DNA from: Chryseobacterium sp. C-71
GTDB lineage: Bacteria > Bacteroidota > Bacteroidia > Flavobacteriales > Weeksellaceae
NCBI RefSeq assembly: GCF_020911865.1
Contig: NZ_CP087131.1
Location: 372,001-436,000, forward strand
DNA: 64,000 bases
Direction: 5' to 3'
Part shown: in pieces, positions 9,056 to 17,827 of the stretch
Layout of the letters: the number at the start of each line of letters is the position of its first letter
Position numbering within the stretch: position 1 is the first letter of the stretch
Translations under genes and position numbers: made by a program
Notes under the pieces: model-generated
Seen by the model: only the letters and a program-made list of their open reading frames with translations
Told to the model about the DNA's origin: nothing
Database searches by the model: none

Positions 9056-9760
9056 TTAGAACTTGTAAGCCAAACCTACTTGGAAAGTATTGTTTCTTAC
9101 AGCATCAGAACCATTTGGTCTGTCTTTAGCAACATCAGTTACACCAGCAACATATCTCGCTGTGATACCAATATTATCTGTGAAATAATAACCAGCACCA
9201 AGACCTACTCCGAAATTGAATGTATTTAAATTATCCTTATCAATTTTGTCACTATAACTTGCTGATGATGTAGAAGTGTTAGAACCTGTTGTAACGGTAG
9301 TAGTTCTATCACCTTTATTTTTAGCACCTACTAAAAATCCGAATTCAGGACCTGCTTCAACATAGAAGTTTGGTACAAAATTATATTGGAACATTACAGG
9401 AACTGCTATGTAATCAAGATTTGTTGAATAAGATTCAACATTTCTAGTTGTTGTACCAAGTACTGTAAATTCGTCTGTGCTTTCTATTTTAGCACCATAC
9501 TGGCTATACAAAACCTCTGGCTGAATACTAAAAGATTCTGCTACCGGAATTGTTGCAAAAATACCAGCGTTAAAACCGATTTTTGATTTTTGGTCTTCAA
9601 GACCTGCATCTTTAGATAAAGAAGAAACGTTCATACCACCCTTAACACCGAATCTTACATCTGATGAAGATGTTGATCTTGTTGTTGTAGTAGTTGTAGT
9701 TGTCTGAGCGAATGCTAATGAACCTGCTGTAATTGCTAGTCCTAAAATTAACTTTTTCAT
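9056..9760 (-). CDS. Outer-membrane beta-barrel protein (OMP_b-brl / PorT-like family)
   Basis: This 234-residue protein has a signal peptide (about 1-18, ending AFAQ) and a threonine/serine-rich stretch (TTTTTTTRSTSSS). A small outer-membrane barrel follows, opening with VRFGVKGGMNVSSL. Alternating hydrophobic strands run to a C-terminal NTFQVGLAYKF, with the terminal Phe typical of barrels inserted by the BAM machinery. The GxxAGIFATIPV and SIQPEVLYSQYGAK segments are characteristic of the OMP_b-brl_2 group. The substrate or role is unknown. It is a single-gene unit with its own terminator. Confidence 0.85.
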   Translation of the reverse strand: MKKLILGLAITAGSLAFAQTTTTTTTTRSTSSSDVRFGVKGGMNVSSLSKDAGLEDQKSKIGFNAGIFATIPVAESFSIQPEVLYSQYGAKIESTDEFTVLGTTTRNVESYSTNLDYIAVPVMFQYNFVPNFYVEAGPEFGFLVGAKNKGDRTTTVTTGSNTSTSSASYSDKIDKDNLNTFNFGVGLGAGYYFTDNIGITARYVAGVTDVAKDRPNGSDAVRNNTFQVGLAYKF

Positions 9761-9990
9761 AACTTTAAATTTTTAATATTTACTATTTCCTAATTTTAAA
9801 TTTTACTGTCAAATTTTTCATTTTGACGAATGGTATCTTTCAAATTGTTTGCCAAAACCATAATTATAGGTCTGGATAAGACATGACAGATATCATTAAA
9901 TTGAATGTTTATTTTTAAATACCTTAAAATCAGGTGTTTAAATTATGCATTGAAATAATATGTTATGAATAATATTTGTTAAATTTAGTT

Positions 9991-11037
9991 TTAAAAATCA
10001 CTCAGTTTTCTATAAAAATCCAATGATTTTTGAATGTTTTGTGTCTTGCATTCGTGGTCAAAAATACAAGATCCAATTCCTGAAAGTAAGGAAAAGTTAA
10101 TTTTCGTGTCTGTATTCTTCTTATCATTTAGTAATAATCTGAAAATATCGTCATCTTTAAATTCACTTAAATCTATAAATGAATAATATTTCTGAATATT
10201 TTCGATAATCAATTCTGAATCTTCTATTGAAATCAAACCTTCCAGATAAGAAAGATGCGTTTCGCAAATCATTCCAAGTGCCACAGCCTCACCGTGGAGA
10301 ATAGGATTTTCTTTTTCTAAACATAAGCTTTCTATTGCATGACCAATCGTATGTCCAAAATTCAGGGTTTTTCTTACATTTTTCTCGTGAAAATCTTTGT
10401 CTACAACCTCCTGCTTAATATCCATTGAAGTCTGAATGTGTGGAAAAATACCTTCAACGTCTAATTTCTGAATCTGAATTAAATTTTCCCAATGAGCTTT
10501 GTCTGCAATCAAACCATGTTTCAGCATTTCAGCAAAGCCGCTTCGAAGTTCTTTATAAGGAAGCGTTTCTAAAAATTGAGGATACACAAAAATCTGCTCC
10601 GGAAAACTAAAGGTTCCTACCATATTTTTATAATGCATCAGATCAATACCGGTTTTTCCGCCGATAGAAGCATCACACATGGATAGAAGAGTAGTAGGAA
10701 TATTGATAAACTGAATCCCTCTTTTATAAGTACAAGCAATAAAACCACCCATATCAGTAATCACGCCGCCGCCAACATTGATGATCAGAGCTTTTCGGTC
10801 AGCCTGCATTTCAGTTAAAATTTCCCACAATTGAGTGACCGTCTGAATGTTTTTCATTTCCTCGCCAGGCTCAACTTCCAGAATTTCAAAACTGATTTCT
10901 GTTTCCAAATTCCCCAGAAGTACAGGAAGACAATATTCATGCGTATTTTCGTCTACAAGAATAAATATTTTGCTGAATGTGTTTTGGGTAATAAAATCGT
11001 TGAGCTGAGAAAAATTTTGGTCTAAAAAAGTAATCAT
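9991..11037 (-). CDS. aroB: 3-dehydroquinate synthase
   Basis: This 348-residue enzyme converts DAHP to 3-dehydroquinate, the second step of the shikimate pathway to aromatic amino acids. The NAD-binding NVGGGVITDMGGF motif, the IPTTLLSMCDASIGGKTGID motif, and the zinc ligands in RSGFAEMLKHG, LNFGHTIGHAIE and HGEAVALGM are all present. The C-terminus contains the NDKKNTDTKINFSLL loop. A longer frame from a TTG at 11079 would add 14 residues. The ATG at 11037 is preferred because a TAnnTTTG promoter lies at 11077-11084, which would overlap the longer start. It is divergent from the rluB-like gene. Confidence 0.93.
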   Translation of the reverse strand: MITFLDQNFSQLNDFITQNTFSKIFILVDENTHEYCLPVLLGNLETEISFEILEVEPGEEMKNIQTVTQLWEILTEMQADRKALIINVGGGVITDMGGFIACTYKRGIQFINIPTTLLSMCDASIGGKTGIDLMHYKNMVGTFSFPEQIFVYPQFLETLPYKELRSGFAEMLKHGLIADKAHWENLIQIQKLDVEGIFPHIQTSMDIKQEVVDKDFHEKNVRKTLNFGHTIGHAIESLCLEKENPILHGEAVALGMICETHLSYLEGLISIEDSELIIENIQKYYSFIDLSEFKDDDIFRLLLNDKKNTDTKINFSLLSGIGSCIFDHECKTQNIQKSLDFYRKLSDF

Positions 11038-11076
11038 TTTTTGATTTTTGAATAAATTAATAAGCAAACAATTGTA

Positions 11077-11084
11077 CAAAGTTA
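11077..11084 (-). promoter_or_regulatory. Bacteroidetes -7 promoter element for aroB
   Basis: On the minus strand this reads TAACTTTG, matching TAnnTTTG, 40 bases before the ATG at 11037. It helps choose that start over the upstream TTG. Confidence 0.55.
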
Positions 11085-11117
11085 TGATTCTTAATTTCTA
11101 ACTCGTAACTAAATCAC

Positions 11118-11125
11118 TATCTTTG
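11118..11125 (+). promoter_or_regulatory. Bacteroidetes -7 promoter element for the pseudouridine synthase
   Basis: The sequence TATCTTTG followed by C matches TAnnTTTGC, 15 bases before the ATG at 11140. The aroB promoter lies back to back within 40 bases. Confidence 0.6.
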
Positions 11126-11139
11126 CAAAAATATTTAGA

Positions 11140-12375
11140 ATGAGCAGAGACAATAATAATTCAGGAAGACCAAAAAAACCGAGATCTTCAACAAGAAATT
11201 CGGACAGTCCTCGCTCTCCTAAATCTGGAAATTCTTCAGATTCAAAATCTTTTAAGAAGCCGTTCTCTAAAACTGGCGGAAGAAGTTTTGAGCCAAAAGA
11301 TAGAGATGACAACGGCTCATCAAAATTTGAAAAAAAGCCTTTCGGCAGAAGCGATAGAGATACTGACAGCTCTACACCTTTTTCAAAACCTGATTCTAGG
11401 AGATCTGATACTAGCTATGAGAGTCGAATGGAAAAGAAATACTCAAAAGTTGAAAAAGAACCATTTGTATCCAACAAGGGTGAAGAAAAAAAATCTTTTG
11501 GATCTAAAAGGGGTGGTGTAAGAAGTACCAATACCAGAGATAAATACGAAAGAGGAAGCTTAAAATATGGAAGAAGACCTGGCAGCGAGACTGACAGAGA
11601 TGATGACAGAGCAAGATCTTTTGTACAGAAAAGAAGATTCAAGAAAGTTGAAAAAGATGTTCATAAAGACACGATTCGTCTTAACAAATACATCGCAAAC
11701 TCAGGAATTTGCAGCAGGAGAGAAGCGGATGACTTAATCGTTCAAGGATTGGTAGAAGTCAACGGAAAGGTAGTTACCGAAATGGGATATCAGGTTGAGA
11801 AAACAGATAAAGTAGTTTTTGACGGACAGGGTATTACTCCGGAAAAACCAGTTTATGTACTTTTGAATAAGCCAAAAGGATATATTTCTACAACCAAAGA
11901 TGACAAAGCAAGAAAAACCGTGATGGATTTGGTTGCCAATGCATCACCATATCGTCTGTTCCCGGTGGGAAGATTAGACCGTTCTACAACGGGAGTTATT
12001 CTTTTGACCAATGACGGACACATGACGAAGAAACTGACGCACCCATCTTTTGATTCTAAAAAAATCTATCATGTCACTTTGGATAAGAAATTAACCAATG
12101 AAGACATGAAGCTGATTGCGGAAGGTATTCGCTTGGAAGAAGGTATTGCAGTGGTAGATCAAATTTCGTTCATCGAAGGGAAACCAAGAAATGAAATTGG
12201 AATGGAAATCAGCATCGGCTGGAACCGTCTTATCAGAAGAATTTTCCAAAGATTAGGATACGAGGTGGAAGCATTAGACAGAGTAATGTTTGCAGGAATG
12301 ACGAAGAAAAACATCAAAAGAGGACATTGGAGAATCCTTACAGATTTGGAAGTGAATAACTTGAAAATGCTTTAA
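11140..12375 (+). CDS. rluB: 23S rRNA pseudouridine synthase (RluB-like) with long disordered N-terminus
   Basis: This 411-residue protein isomerises a uridine in 23S rRNA. The first 175 residues are low-complexity and rich in Ser, Arg, Lys, Asp and Gly, probably disordered and RNA-binding. An S4 RNA-binding domain follows (about 179-225, IRLNKYIANSGICSRREADD). The RsuA/RluB catalytic domain has Asp280 in the GRLDRSTTGVILLTNDG motif. The C-terminal IGWNRLIRRIFQRLGYEVEALDR is conserved in RluB. Such N-terminal extensions are common in Bacteroidetes homologues and absent from the 290-residue E. coli protein. The exact uridine modified is inferred from family. Confidence 0.88.
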   Translation: MSRDNNNSGRPKKPRSSTRNSDSPRSPKSGNSSDSKSFKKPFSKTGGRSFEPKDRDDNGSSKFEKKPFGRSDRDTDSSTPFSKPDSRRSDTSYESRMEKKYSKVEKEPFVSNKGEEKKSFGSKRGGVRSTNTRDKYERGSLKYGRRPGSETDRDDDRARSFVQKRRFKKVEKDVHKDTIRLNKYIANSGICSRREADDLIVQGLVEVNGKVVTEMGYQVEKTDKVVFDGQGITPEKPVYVLLNKPKGYISTTKDDKARKTVMDLVANASPYRLFPVGRLDRSTTGVILLTNDGHMTKKLTHPSFDSKKIYHVTLDKKLTNEDMKLIAEGIRLEEGIAVVDQISFIEGKPRNEIGMEISIGWNRLIRRIFQRLGYEVEALDRVMFAGMTKKNIKRGHWRILTDLEVNNLKML

Positions 12376-12398
12376 TAGAGATTTAAGTTTAAAATATA

Positions 12399-12433
12399 AA
12401 AGACGCAGAATTGATTTCTGCGTCTTTTTTTGT
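12399..12433 (+). terminator. Rho-independent terminator of the pseudouridine synthase gene
   Basis: AAAGACGCAGAA (12399-12410) pairs perfectly with TTCTGCGTCTTT (12416-12427) around a five-base loop, then a T run. Confidence 0.9.
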
Positions 12434-12502
12434 GTAGTAGATTATCAGTTAAGTTTGTATTAATAATTAACTCATAATTAATAATACAAAACTTATAACA
12501 GA

Positions 12503-13108
12503 TTACCCCAAAACCGTCACCCCTTTCTGAATCATCTCAAAAACAGCATCTTTACCGTTATCTGGTTTTACATTGACAGCACGGGTTCCGTTAAAATGAA
12601 GACAAGTTACGTAACCGTTTGCCACAGCATCTGTAGCGGTGAATTTTACACAGTAATCTAATGCCAGCCCAACAATTTCAACCAATTGAATATCGTGATA
12701 TTTTAAAAAGTCATCCAAACCGGTTTTCATAAAGTGATTGTTATCCTGAAAACCACTGTAAGCATCAATTTCAGTATTTTTCCCTTTTTGAATTACATGA
12801 GTTACTTTTTCTCTGTTCAGATCTTTATGAAATTCTGCCCCGAACGTTCCTTCCACACAATGATCTGGCCACATAAACTGCGGAACACCGTTTAAAATAA
12901 TACTTTCGCCAACTTTTCTATTGTTATTGCTTGCAAAACTTTTATGGTTGGCAGGATGCCAGTCCTGCGTCAGAACAATTTGGTCATATTCATTTTCTTC
13001 CATCAGAAGATTGATGTACGGAATTACTTCGTTTGCTCCTGGAACAGCTAAAGCTCCGCCTTCACAAAAATCATTCTGAACATCGACTATTATTAATGCT
13101 TTTTTCAT
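12503..13108 (-). CDS. pncA: Nicotinamidase / pyrazinamidase
   Basis: This 201-residue isochorismatase-fold amidase hydrolyses nicotinamide to nicotinate for NAD salvage. The catalytic triad is visible: Asp9 in IIVDVQNDFCEGGAL, a lysine in HVIQKGKNTEIDAYSGF, and Cys153 in GLALDYCVKFTATDA. The metal-binding TQDWHPANHKSF motif is present, as is the WPDHCVEGTFGAEF segment typical of PncA. Length fits the family (about 200). It is a single gene on the minus strand in front of a repeat-containing spacer. Confidence 0.94.
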   Translation of the reverse strand: MKKALIIVDVQNDFCEGGALAVPGANEVIPYINLLMEENEYDQIVLTQDWHPANHKSFASNNNRKVGESIILNGVPQFMWPDHCVEGTFGAEFHKDLNREKVTHVIQKGKNTEIDAYSGFQDNNHFMKTGLDDFLKYHDIQLVEIVGLALDYCVKFTATDAVANGYVTCLHFNGTRAVNVKPDNGKDAVFEMIQKGVTVLG

Positions 13109-13265
13109 ACTTATTATTATGGTTGATTTTTTTAATAATTTATTAAAATCTAATATTCAAAAATTTATCCAAATTTTAATTATCGGACAAAACGGCATTT
13201 AGAATATCGTTCTCAATCAATTTTATAAATGTGAAGAAGCTTATTAATACCTAAAAATGAACGCT

Positions 13266-13338
13266 CAGTTTGTCATTCCGGAGGAATCTCTATGATACTT
13301 TATTTTCGATATTTAGATTCCTCCGGAATGACAAACTG
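13266..13338. repeat. Perfect 24-bp inverted repeat (GTCATTC family)
   Basis: The arm at 13266-13289 (begins CAGTTTGTCATTCC, ends GGAATCT) is matched at all 24 positions by its reverse complement at 13315-13338, around a 25-base loop. Two arm positions differ from the copy at 44946-45002, and both are compensated on the opposite arm. It is an intergenic repeat that would form a long hairpin in RNA or extruded DNA. Confidence 0.9.
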
Positions 13339-13426
13339 CACGGAAAATGAAAAGGTTAAATAAAAGTCTTTATTTATTAAAATTATTACAATCAGTATTT
13401 TCTGGAATAAACAAATACCAATAGCT

Positions 13427-13434
13427 TATCTTTG
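13427..13434 (+). promoter_or_regulatory. Bacteroidetes -7 promoter element for the DEAD-box helicase
   Basis: TATCTTTG followed by CA matches TAnnTTTGC, 17 bases before the ATG at 13452. Confidence 0.6.
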
Positions 13435-13451
13435 CAATAAATCAATATTTT

Positions 13452-14594
13452 ATGTTATTTGAGTCTTTAGGATTATCAAGCAATATCATTCATTCTGTTA
13501 AAAAGTTAGGGTATTTAAAACCATTTCCAATTCAGGAACAGGCTATTCCTGTAATTTTACAAGGAAAAGATTTGATGGGAATTGCTCAAACAGGTTCCGG
13601 AAAAACAGCTTGTTTTGTAATGCCGATTTTAGAGAAACTGCAAAATGCAGACGTGAAAAAAGATCGTAACGTTCAGGTTTTGATATTGGTTCCTACAAGA
13701 GAATTGGCGATTCAGATTGATGAAGTTTTCAGAGCTTTTACAGAAAACTTGAAACGTGAGATTCGTACAATGGCAGTGTATGGAGGTGTTTCTATCAACC
13801 CACAGATGAAAGGAATGTTTGGTGTAGAGGTTCTTATTGCAACACCTGGTCGTCTTTTAGATTTGATCGATCATAATGCATTGAGCATTTCGGGAATTCA
13901 ACATTTGGTGATTGATGAAGCCGACAAAATGTTTCAGCTTGGTTTTGGAGAAGAGATGGATAAGCTTTTCGGAATGATGCCTGTGATGAAACAGACGACG
14001 TTATTTTCTGCAACGTTAGATGAAAAGGTTTCTGAGATGAAGAAACGTATTTCAATGAATCCCATATTGATTGAAATTAAAAAAGAAGAAGTTGAAATCG
14101 ACAATATTGAGCAAATGGCATATCACGTTTCGCCTGAAAATAAAGGTCCATTTTTAAGATATTTAATTAAAGAAAAGAAAGTTGAGAAAGCACTGATTTT
14201 TGTCTCATCTACAAAATCTGCTGACAATTTGGTTGAAAAACTAAAGAAAAATAAAATTAAAGCTGTTGCTATTCACAGTCAGAAATCGCAGGGTGCGCGT
14301 AGAAATAATCTGGAAGAATTTAAAGTGAATGGCGCTCAGATTTTGGTCGCAACAGATTTGATTGGTCGTGGTATTCATATCGAGTCTTTGCCTTGTGTGA
14401 TTAATTATGAATTGCCGCGTTCGCCTTTAGATTATATTCACAGAATTGGTAGGACAGGTCGTGCAGGCGAAAAAGGAACTGCCATCAATATTCTGACGGA
14501 TGATGAATTGCAACATTTTCGAGTGATTCAGAAAAAAATGGGAAAGAAAATCACTTTACAGCGTACAGAAGGTATTGATTTACATGGTTATTAA
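13452..14594 (+). CDS. DEAD-box RNA helicase (RhlE-like)
   Basis: This 380-residue ATP-dependent helicase unwinds short RNA duplexes, probably in ribosome assembly, mRNA turnover or cold adaptation. Motifs appear in order: Q motif (PFPIQEQAIP), motif I AQTGSGKT (45-52), PTRELAIQ, TPGRLLDL, motif II DEAD (155-158), SAT, IFVSSTKSA, VATDLIGRGIHIESL and HRIGRTGRAG. The two RecA domains make up almost the whole protein. The usual basic C-terminal tail of RhlE is missing, making it a minimal version. Confidence 0.92.
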   Translation: MLFESLGLSSNIIHSVKKLGYLKPFPIQEQAIPVILQGKDLMGIAQTGSGKTACFVMPILEKLQNADVKKDRNVQVLILVPTRELAIQIDEVFRAFTENLKREIRTMAVYGGVSINPQMKGMFGVEVLIATPGRLLDLIDHNALSISGIQHLVIDEADKMFQLGFGEEMDKLFGMMPVMKQTTLFSATLDEKVSEMKKRISMNPILIEIKKEEVEIDNIEQMAYHVSPENKGPFLRYLIKEKKVEKALIFVSSTKSADNLVEKLKKNKIKAVAIHSQKSQGARRNNLEEFKVNGAQILVATDLIGRGIHIESLPCVINYELPRSPLDYIHRIGRTGRAGEKGTAINILTDDELQHFRVIQKKMGKKITLQRTEGIDLHGY

Positions 14595-14616
14595 TGTATT
14601 CAATTAAACTTATAAT

Positions 14617-14648
14617 AAACTTCAATTTTTAAAAGAATTGGAGTTTTT
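14617..14648 (+). terminator. Rho-independent terminator of the helicase gene
   Basis: AAACTTCAATT (14617-14627) pairs with AATTGGAGTTT (one G-U pair) and is followed by a T run. Confidence 0.8.
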
Positions 14649-14794
14649 TTTGTCTAAAATTTTCAGACAAAATAATGATAATTAAAGTTTATTTCATATT
14701 TAAATTCTCGGATTTTTGATATTTTTACAAAAAACTTATTATCAAAAATTGCTTAAAAAAGATTGGAAAAGCAAGACTCAAATAAAAATCAACT

Positions 14795-15331
14795 ATGGAT
14801 AATTTAGAGCATAAAAAATTCCCCATCGGAAAATTTCAGGAAAATAATACCAGTTGCGACATTGAGCTGGAAAGCCATATTAAAGTCATCAAAAATTTCC
14901 CTGAAAAACTAAAAAAACTGATTGAAGATTTTTCAGATGAGCAATTAGACACACCATACAGAGAAGGTGGCTGGACGGTAAGACAACTTGTGAATCATCT
15001 GGCAGACAGTCATGCGAACAGTTTTATTCGTTTTAAATTAGCTTTAACAGAACAAAATCCAACGATAAAACCTTACGATGAAGCAAAGTGGGCAGAACTT
15101 CAGGACAGCATAAGCATGCCGGTAAAACCAGCGATGAAAATGTTGAAAGGTATTCATCAAAGATGGTATGTCTTATTAAAAACAATGACCAATAAGCAGT
15201 TTGAAAAAACCTTCCGTCATCCTGAAAAGGAAAATGACTATAATCTCAGATATTTTTTGGCTTTTTACGCTTGGCATTGCAATCATCACTTTGCACACAT
15301 TGAAAACTTAAAGAACGAAAAAGCTTGGTAA
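14795..15331 (+). CDS. YfiT/BstA-like DinB-fold protein (putative bacillithiol S-transferase)
   Basis: This 178-residue protein belongs to the YfiT branch of the DinB/YfiT four-helix family. Its opening KFPIGKFQ and EGGWTVRQLVNHLADSHANSFIRFKLALTE block are characteristic. The metal-binding histidines are visible in VNHLADSH and in AWHCNHHFAHI near the C-terminus. In Bacillus and Staphylococcus, relatives are metal-dependent bacillithiol transferases (BstA) that conjugate the thiol to electrophiles. It begins a tightly overlapping operon with a DUF1569 protein, YtxJ and a Crp regulator. The presence of YtxJ makes a bacillithiol role more likely, but this is inference. Confidence 0.85.
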   Translation: MDNLEHKKFPIGKFQENNTSCDIELESHIKVIKNFPEKLKKLIEDFSDEQLDTPYREGGWTVRQLVNHLADSHANSFIRFKLALTEQNPTIKPYDEAKWAELQDSISMPVKPAMKMLKGIHQRWYVLLKTMTNKQFEKTFRHPEKENDYNLRYFLAFYAWHCNHHFAHIENLKNEKAW

Positions 15332-15786
15332 AAAAAAGTCTTCATAACAGCAATGATTTTAATGAAATTATCTCAAGAATCTCACTGCTTTCCGAAAATT
15401 CTCATAGAAAATGGGGTAGGATGAACGTTGCACAAATGCTCACTCATTGCGAATTGATTTTAAAAGTTCCATTGAAAAAAGTTCATCTTTCTAAGCCAAA
15501 TTTTATATTCAGAGCAATAGGAATTTTAACTAAAAAAGAAATTCAGATTTTCAATAACGGAATTCCGCATAATATGCCGAGTTTTCAAAAACTAATCGTT
15601 AATTTTGAGTGTGATTTTGAGGGAGCAAAAAATAATCTTTTGAACACGCTAAACGAATACGTAAAAGCTTATGAAAATCATAATTTGCCCAATGATCACG
15701 CACTTTTTGGAACGATGAAAGAAAAGGATTGGGGTTTTATGGAATATAAACATCTCAATCACCATTTAAAACAATTTAATGTATGA
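15325..15786 (+). CDS. DUF1569 family protein
   Basis: This 153-residue protein has the DUF1569 hallmark NSHRKWGRMNVAQMLTHCELILKVPL, where the histidine in THCE is a likely metal ligand. DUF1569 is related to the DinB/YfiT superfamily, so this operon carries two such folds. The frame opens with TTG at 15325, inside the end of the upstream gene (seven-base overlap). No ATG lies near the family's usual start, so TTG is accepted. It overlaps the next gene by four bases. No specific reaction is known. Confidence 0.82.
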   Translation: MVKKSLHNSNDFNEIISRISLLSENSHRKWGRMNVAQMLTHCELILKVPLKKVHLSKPNFIFRAIGILTKKEIQIFNNGIPHNMPSFQKLIVNFECDFEGAKNNLLNTLNEYVKAYENHNLPNDHALFGTMKEKDWGFMEYKHLNHHLKQFNV

Positions 15787-16166
15787 GTTTTTTAGATAAA
15801 ATATTTGGCGGAAAGACAGAAGAAAATAAGTCAAAATCTTTTTGGAATTTAATAGAATCTGAAAAAGATTTGGAAGAAGCTATTAAAAAATCGTATTCTG
15901 GAAAAATTGCGATTTTCAAACATTCTACGAGCTGTTTTATCAGTAAAACGGTTTTGAAAAATTTTGAAAAAGAAATTGAAGAAGCTCAGGAACATGGCGC
16001 TACCCTTTACTTTTTAGACCTTTTGGCGCACAGAAATATTTCGAATAAAATCGCAGAAGATTTCGGGATAAGACATGAAAGTCCGCAATTGATTGTCATC
16101 GAAAATGGTGACGAAATCAATAATGCATCACATCAGGATATCACTTTAAGCCAGATCACCTCATGA
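15783..16166 (+). CDS. ytxJ: Bacillithiol system redox protein YtxJ
   Basis: This 127-residue thioredoxin-fold protein has a single active-site cysteine, Cys51, in FKHSTSCFISKTVL. It starts with the family's SFLDKIFGGK-like segment. YtxJ is found in organisms that make bacillithiol and is thought to act as a monothiol bacilliredoxin, removing bacillithiol from proteins. It overlaps both neighbours by four bases (ATGA), so the whole unit is almost certainly one transcript. No bshA, bshB or bshC gene lies in this window. Confidence 0.86.
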   Translation: MSFLDKIFGGKTEENKSKSFWNLIESEKDLEEAIKKSYSGKIAIFKHSTSCFISKTVLKNFEKEIEEAQEHGATLYFLDLLAHRNISNKIAEDFGIRHESPQLIVIENGDEINNASHQDITLSQITS

Positions 16167-16753
16167 GTAATATGACCAATTATTTAGCAAAAGTTTTAGA
16201 GGTTCCAGCAGAACGATTAAGCCTTTGCAGTGTACAATACGAAACAAAAAAAGTTTCTAAAGGTGAGCTTTTGTTGCAATACGGTGAAGTTTGCCGCAAT
16301 ACATTTTTCGTAGAAAAAGGACTTTTAAGAATGTTTTCTATTGATAAAAACGGAAAAGAGCACATTATTCAGTTTGCTCCTGAAAACTGGTTGATTGGCG
16401 ACCGAAGCAGTCTTTATTTCAGTGAAAAATCAAACTATTATATTGAAGCAGTAGAAGATTCTGAAGTTTCAGTTTTGCAGCGTGATTTTTTTAATAGATT
16501 ATTAGAAGAGTTTCCAAACAGCATAGAAAAAAATGATTTAGTCCTCCAAAAACATGTGAAAAGTTTACAAGACAGAATCAATTCTTTATTGGGTGAAACA
16601 GCAGAAGAAAGATATTTAAAATTCATCAAAATGTATCCTGATCTGCTTCTCAGAGTTCCACAGTGGATGGTGGCATCATATTTAGGAATCACACCTGAAA
16701 GCTTAAGCCGTGTGAGAAAAGAGTTGGCGAGAAAAAATTTTATAACTGATTAG
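16163..16753 (+). CDS. Crp/Fnr family regulator
   Basis: This 196-residue regulator has a cyclic-nucleotide-binding-fold domain (about 30-120, LLQYGEVCRNTFFVEKGLLRMF and IIQFAPENWLIGDRSSL) and a C-terminal winged helix (WMVASYLGITPESLSRVRKEL). The phosphate-binding cassette residues for cAMP are not obvious, as is usual in this Bacteroidetes group. No Fnr-type cysteine cluster is present. It ends the bacillithiol-like operon and may regulate it. It belongs to a different subgroup from the two Crp proteins at 17960 and 19385. Confidence 0.88.
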   Translation: MSNMTNYLAKVLEVPAERLSLCSVQYETKKVSKGELLLQYGEVCRNTFFVEKGLLRMFSIDKNGKEHIIQFAPENWLIGDRSSLYFSEKSNYYIEAVEDSEVSVLQRDFFNRLLEEFPNSIEKNDLVLQKHVKSLQDRINSLLGETAEERYLKFIKMYPDLLLRVPQWMVASYLGITPESLSRVRKELARKNFITD

Positions 16754-16756
16754 TCA

Positions 16757-17107
16757 TTAATCCGGATTCAGAATGCTTACCAATCTATTCAGATATTCCT
16801 GTTCCATCATTACTTTATCAAAAGATCTCTTCGCAAAAACAGGACAGACTTGTTTGTTTGAGTTGTGATGAAGACTGATATCATTTTCAACGAATCCGTC
16901 AAAATTCATGGCGTATTCTTTGATGAATTTATCGATGGTATTTCTTTTAATCTCACAGAGTGTGCTATTCTGAATTTTCTGCAGAGAGGTGAGAATGAAA
17001 GATTTGTCACCGGTAAAATTGATGATATTGGTAATGAACTTCAGGTTTTCGTGTGGCATGCTGTTCATTTCCTGGCGAACAGCATGCGGTTGGTCTTCAA
17101 AAATCAT
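16757..17107 (-). CDS. Hypothetical protein, 116 residues
   Basis: No family is recognised. The protein is mostly helical and ends MMEQEYLNRLVSILNPD; it contains a CPVFAKRSFDKV segment and no signal peptide or membrane segment. It begins 30 bases after the PNPOx-fold gene on the same strand, so the two may be co-transcribed. It converges tightly (three-base gap) with the Crp gene at 16163. An overlapping plus-strand frame was judged a shadow. Confidence 0.55.
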   Translation of the reverse strand: MIFEDQPHAVRQEMNSMPHENLKFITNIINFTGDKSFILTSLQKIQNSTLCEIKRNTIDKFIKEYAMNFDGFVENDISLHHNSNKQVCPVFAKRSFDKVMMEQEYLNRLVSILNPD

Positions 17108-17137
17108 GGCTACATTTTTTTTAGTTTTAAAAAAATT

Positions 17138-17644
17138 CTAAATCGTTGCGTTTCCTTCAACTCCGTCTGAATTATCAGTTTTATTTCCGGTCACTGCTGC
17201 AGCCACAAAACTTAGCATACTTACCAATTTTCCTGCTTTGGTATCCCAATAATAACTTTCTTTAGGTTCTACTCGGATGATTGATACATTTGGGTCTTCT
17301 TTACCGTCAAACCATGCATTTGCCATTGCTGACCATTTTTCTTCGATGGTGGTTTTATCTTTATAAATTGAAGCTTCTCCGTAGATTGATAAGTATTCAG
17401 AATTGCTGTTATTCATAAAGAAAAGCTGTACTCTTCGGTCATCTCTGATTTCAAAATTCTTGTTACTTGCTTCGCTGCTGATAAACCAAAGATTACCTTC
17501 ATCATCAGTTTCCTGAAGCCCCATTGGTCTTGAAGTAATCGGTAAAGTTTCAAGATCTGTAGCAAACATACAAATTCTTGCCTTTTCTGAAAGTTCTTTA
17601 ATTTTTTTAATCGCCTCAAGGTGCGTTAGATTTTCTGTTGACAT
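17138..17644 (-). CDS. PNPOx-fold general stress protein (GSP26-like)
   Basis: This 168-residue protein matches the pyridoxamine 5'-phosphate oxidase-like family of general stress proteins. Typical segments are ARICMFATDLETLPITSRPM, GNLWFISSEASNKNFEIRDDRRVQLFF and YLSIYGEASIYKD. Such proteins bind FMN or FAD and are induced by stress; the reaction is not known. The intergenic region to the divergent Crp gene at 17960 contains two inverted repeats, so both genes may share a regulator. Confidence 0.87.
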   Translation of the reverse strand: MSTENLTHLEAIKKIKELSEKARICMFATDLETLPITSRPMGLQETDDEGNLWFISSEASNKNFEIRDDRRVQLFFMNNSNSEYLSIYGEASIYKDKTTIEEKWSAMANAWFDGKEDPNVSIIRVEPKESYYWDTKAGKLVSMLSFVAAAVTGNKTDNSDGVEGNATI

Positions 17645-17827
17645 AATATTAATATTTAAGTGTGATTTAATAAAAAAAGAGAAGTGGAGATTTCTCTTGC
17701 GTTAGAAAAATGTTCTAACTGATTTTTCAACTTCAAAAATCTAACCAAAAATTAAAAAATAGCTCAAAAAATGATAATTACTTTAAAATAATTTAAAAAT
17801 ACATTAAATAGTTTAAATATATTGATT

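Larger units (their letters stand above)
13109..13451. other. 343-base intergenic spacer
   Basis: This gap between pncA and the DEAD-box helicase contains no plausible gene. Its recognisable contents are the perfect inverted repeat at 13266-13338 and the helicase promoter at 13427-13434. The rest is AT-rich. Confidence 0.6.

Noticed and set aside
16865..17170. 101-residue plus-strand frame over the hypothetical protein at 16757-17107
   Set aside because: No family pattern was seen; the minus-strand frame has better spacing to the PNPOx gene. The choice is not certain.
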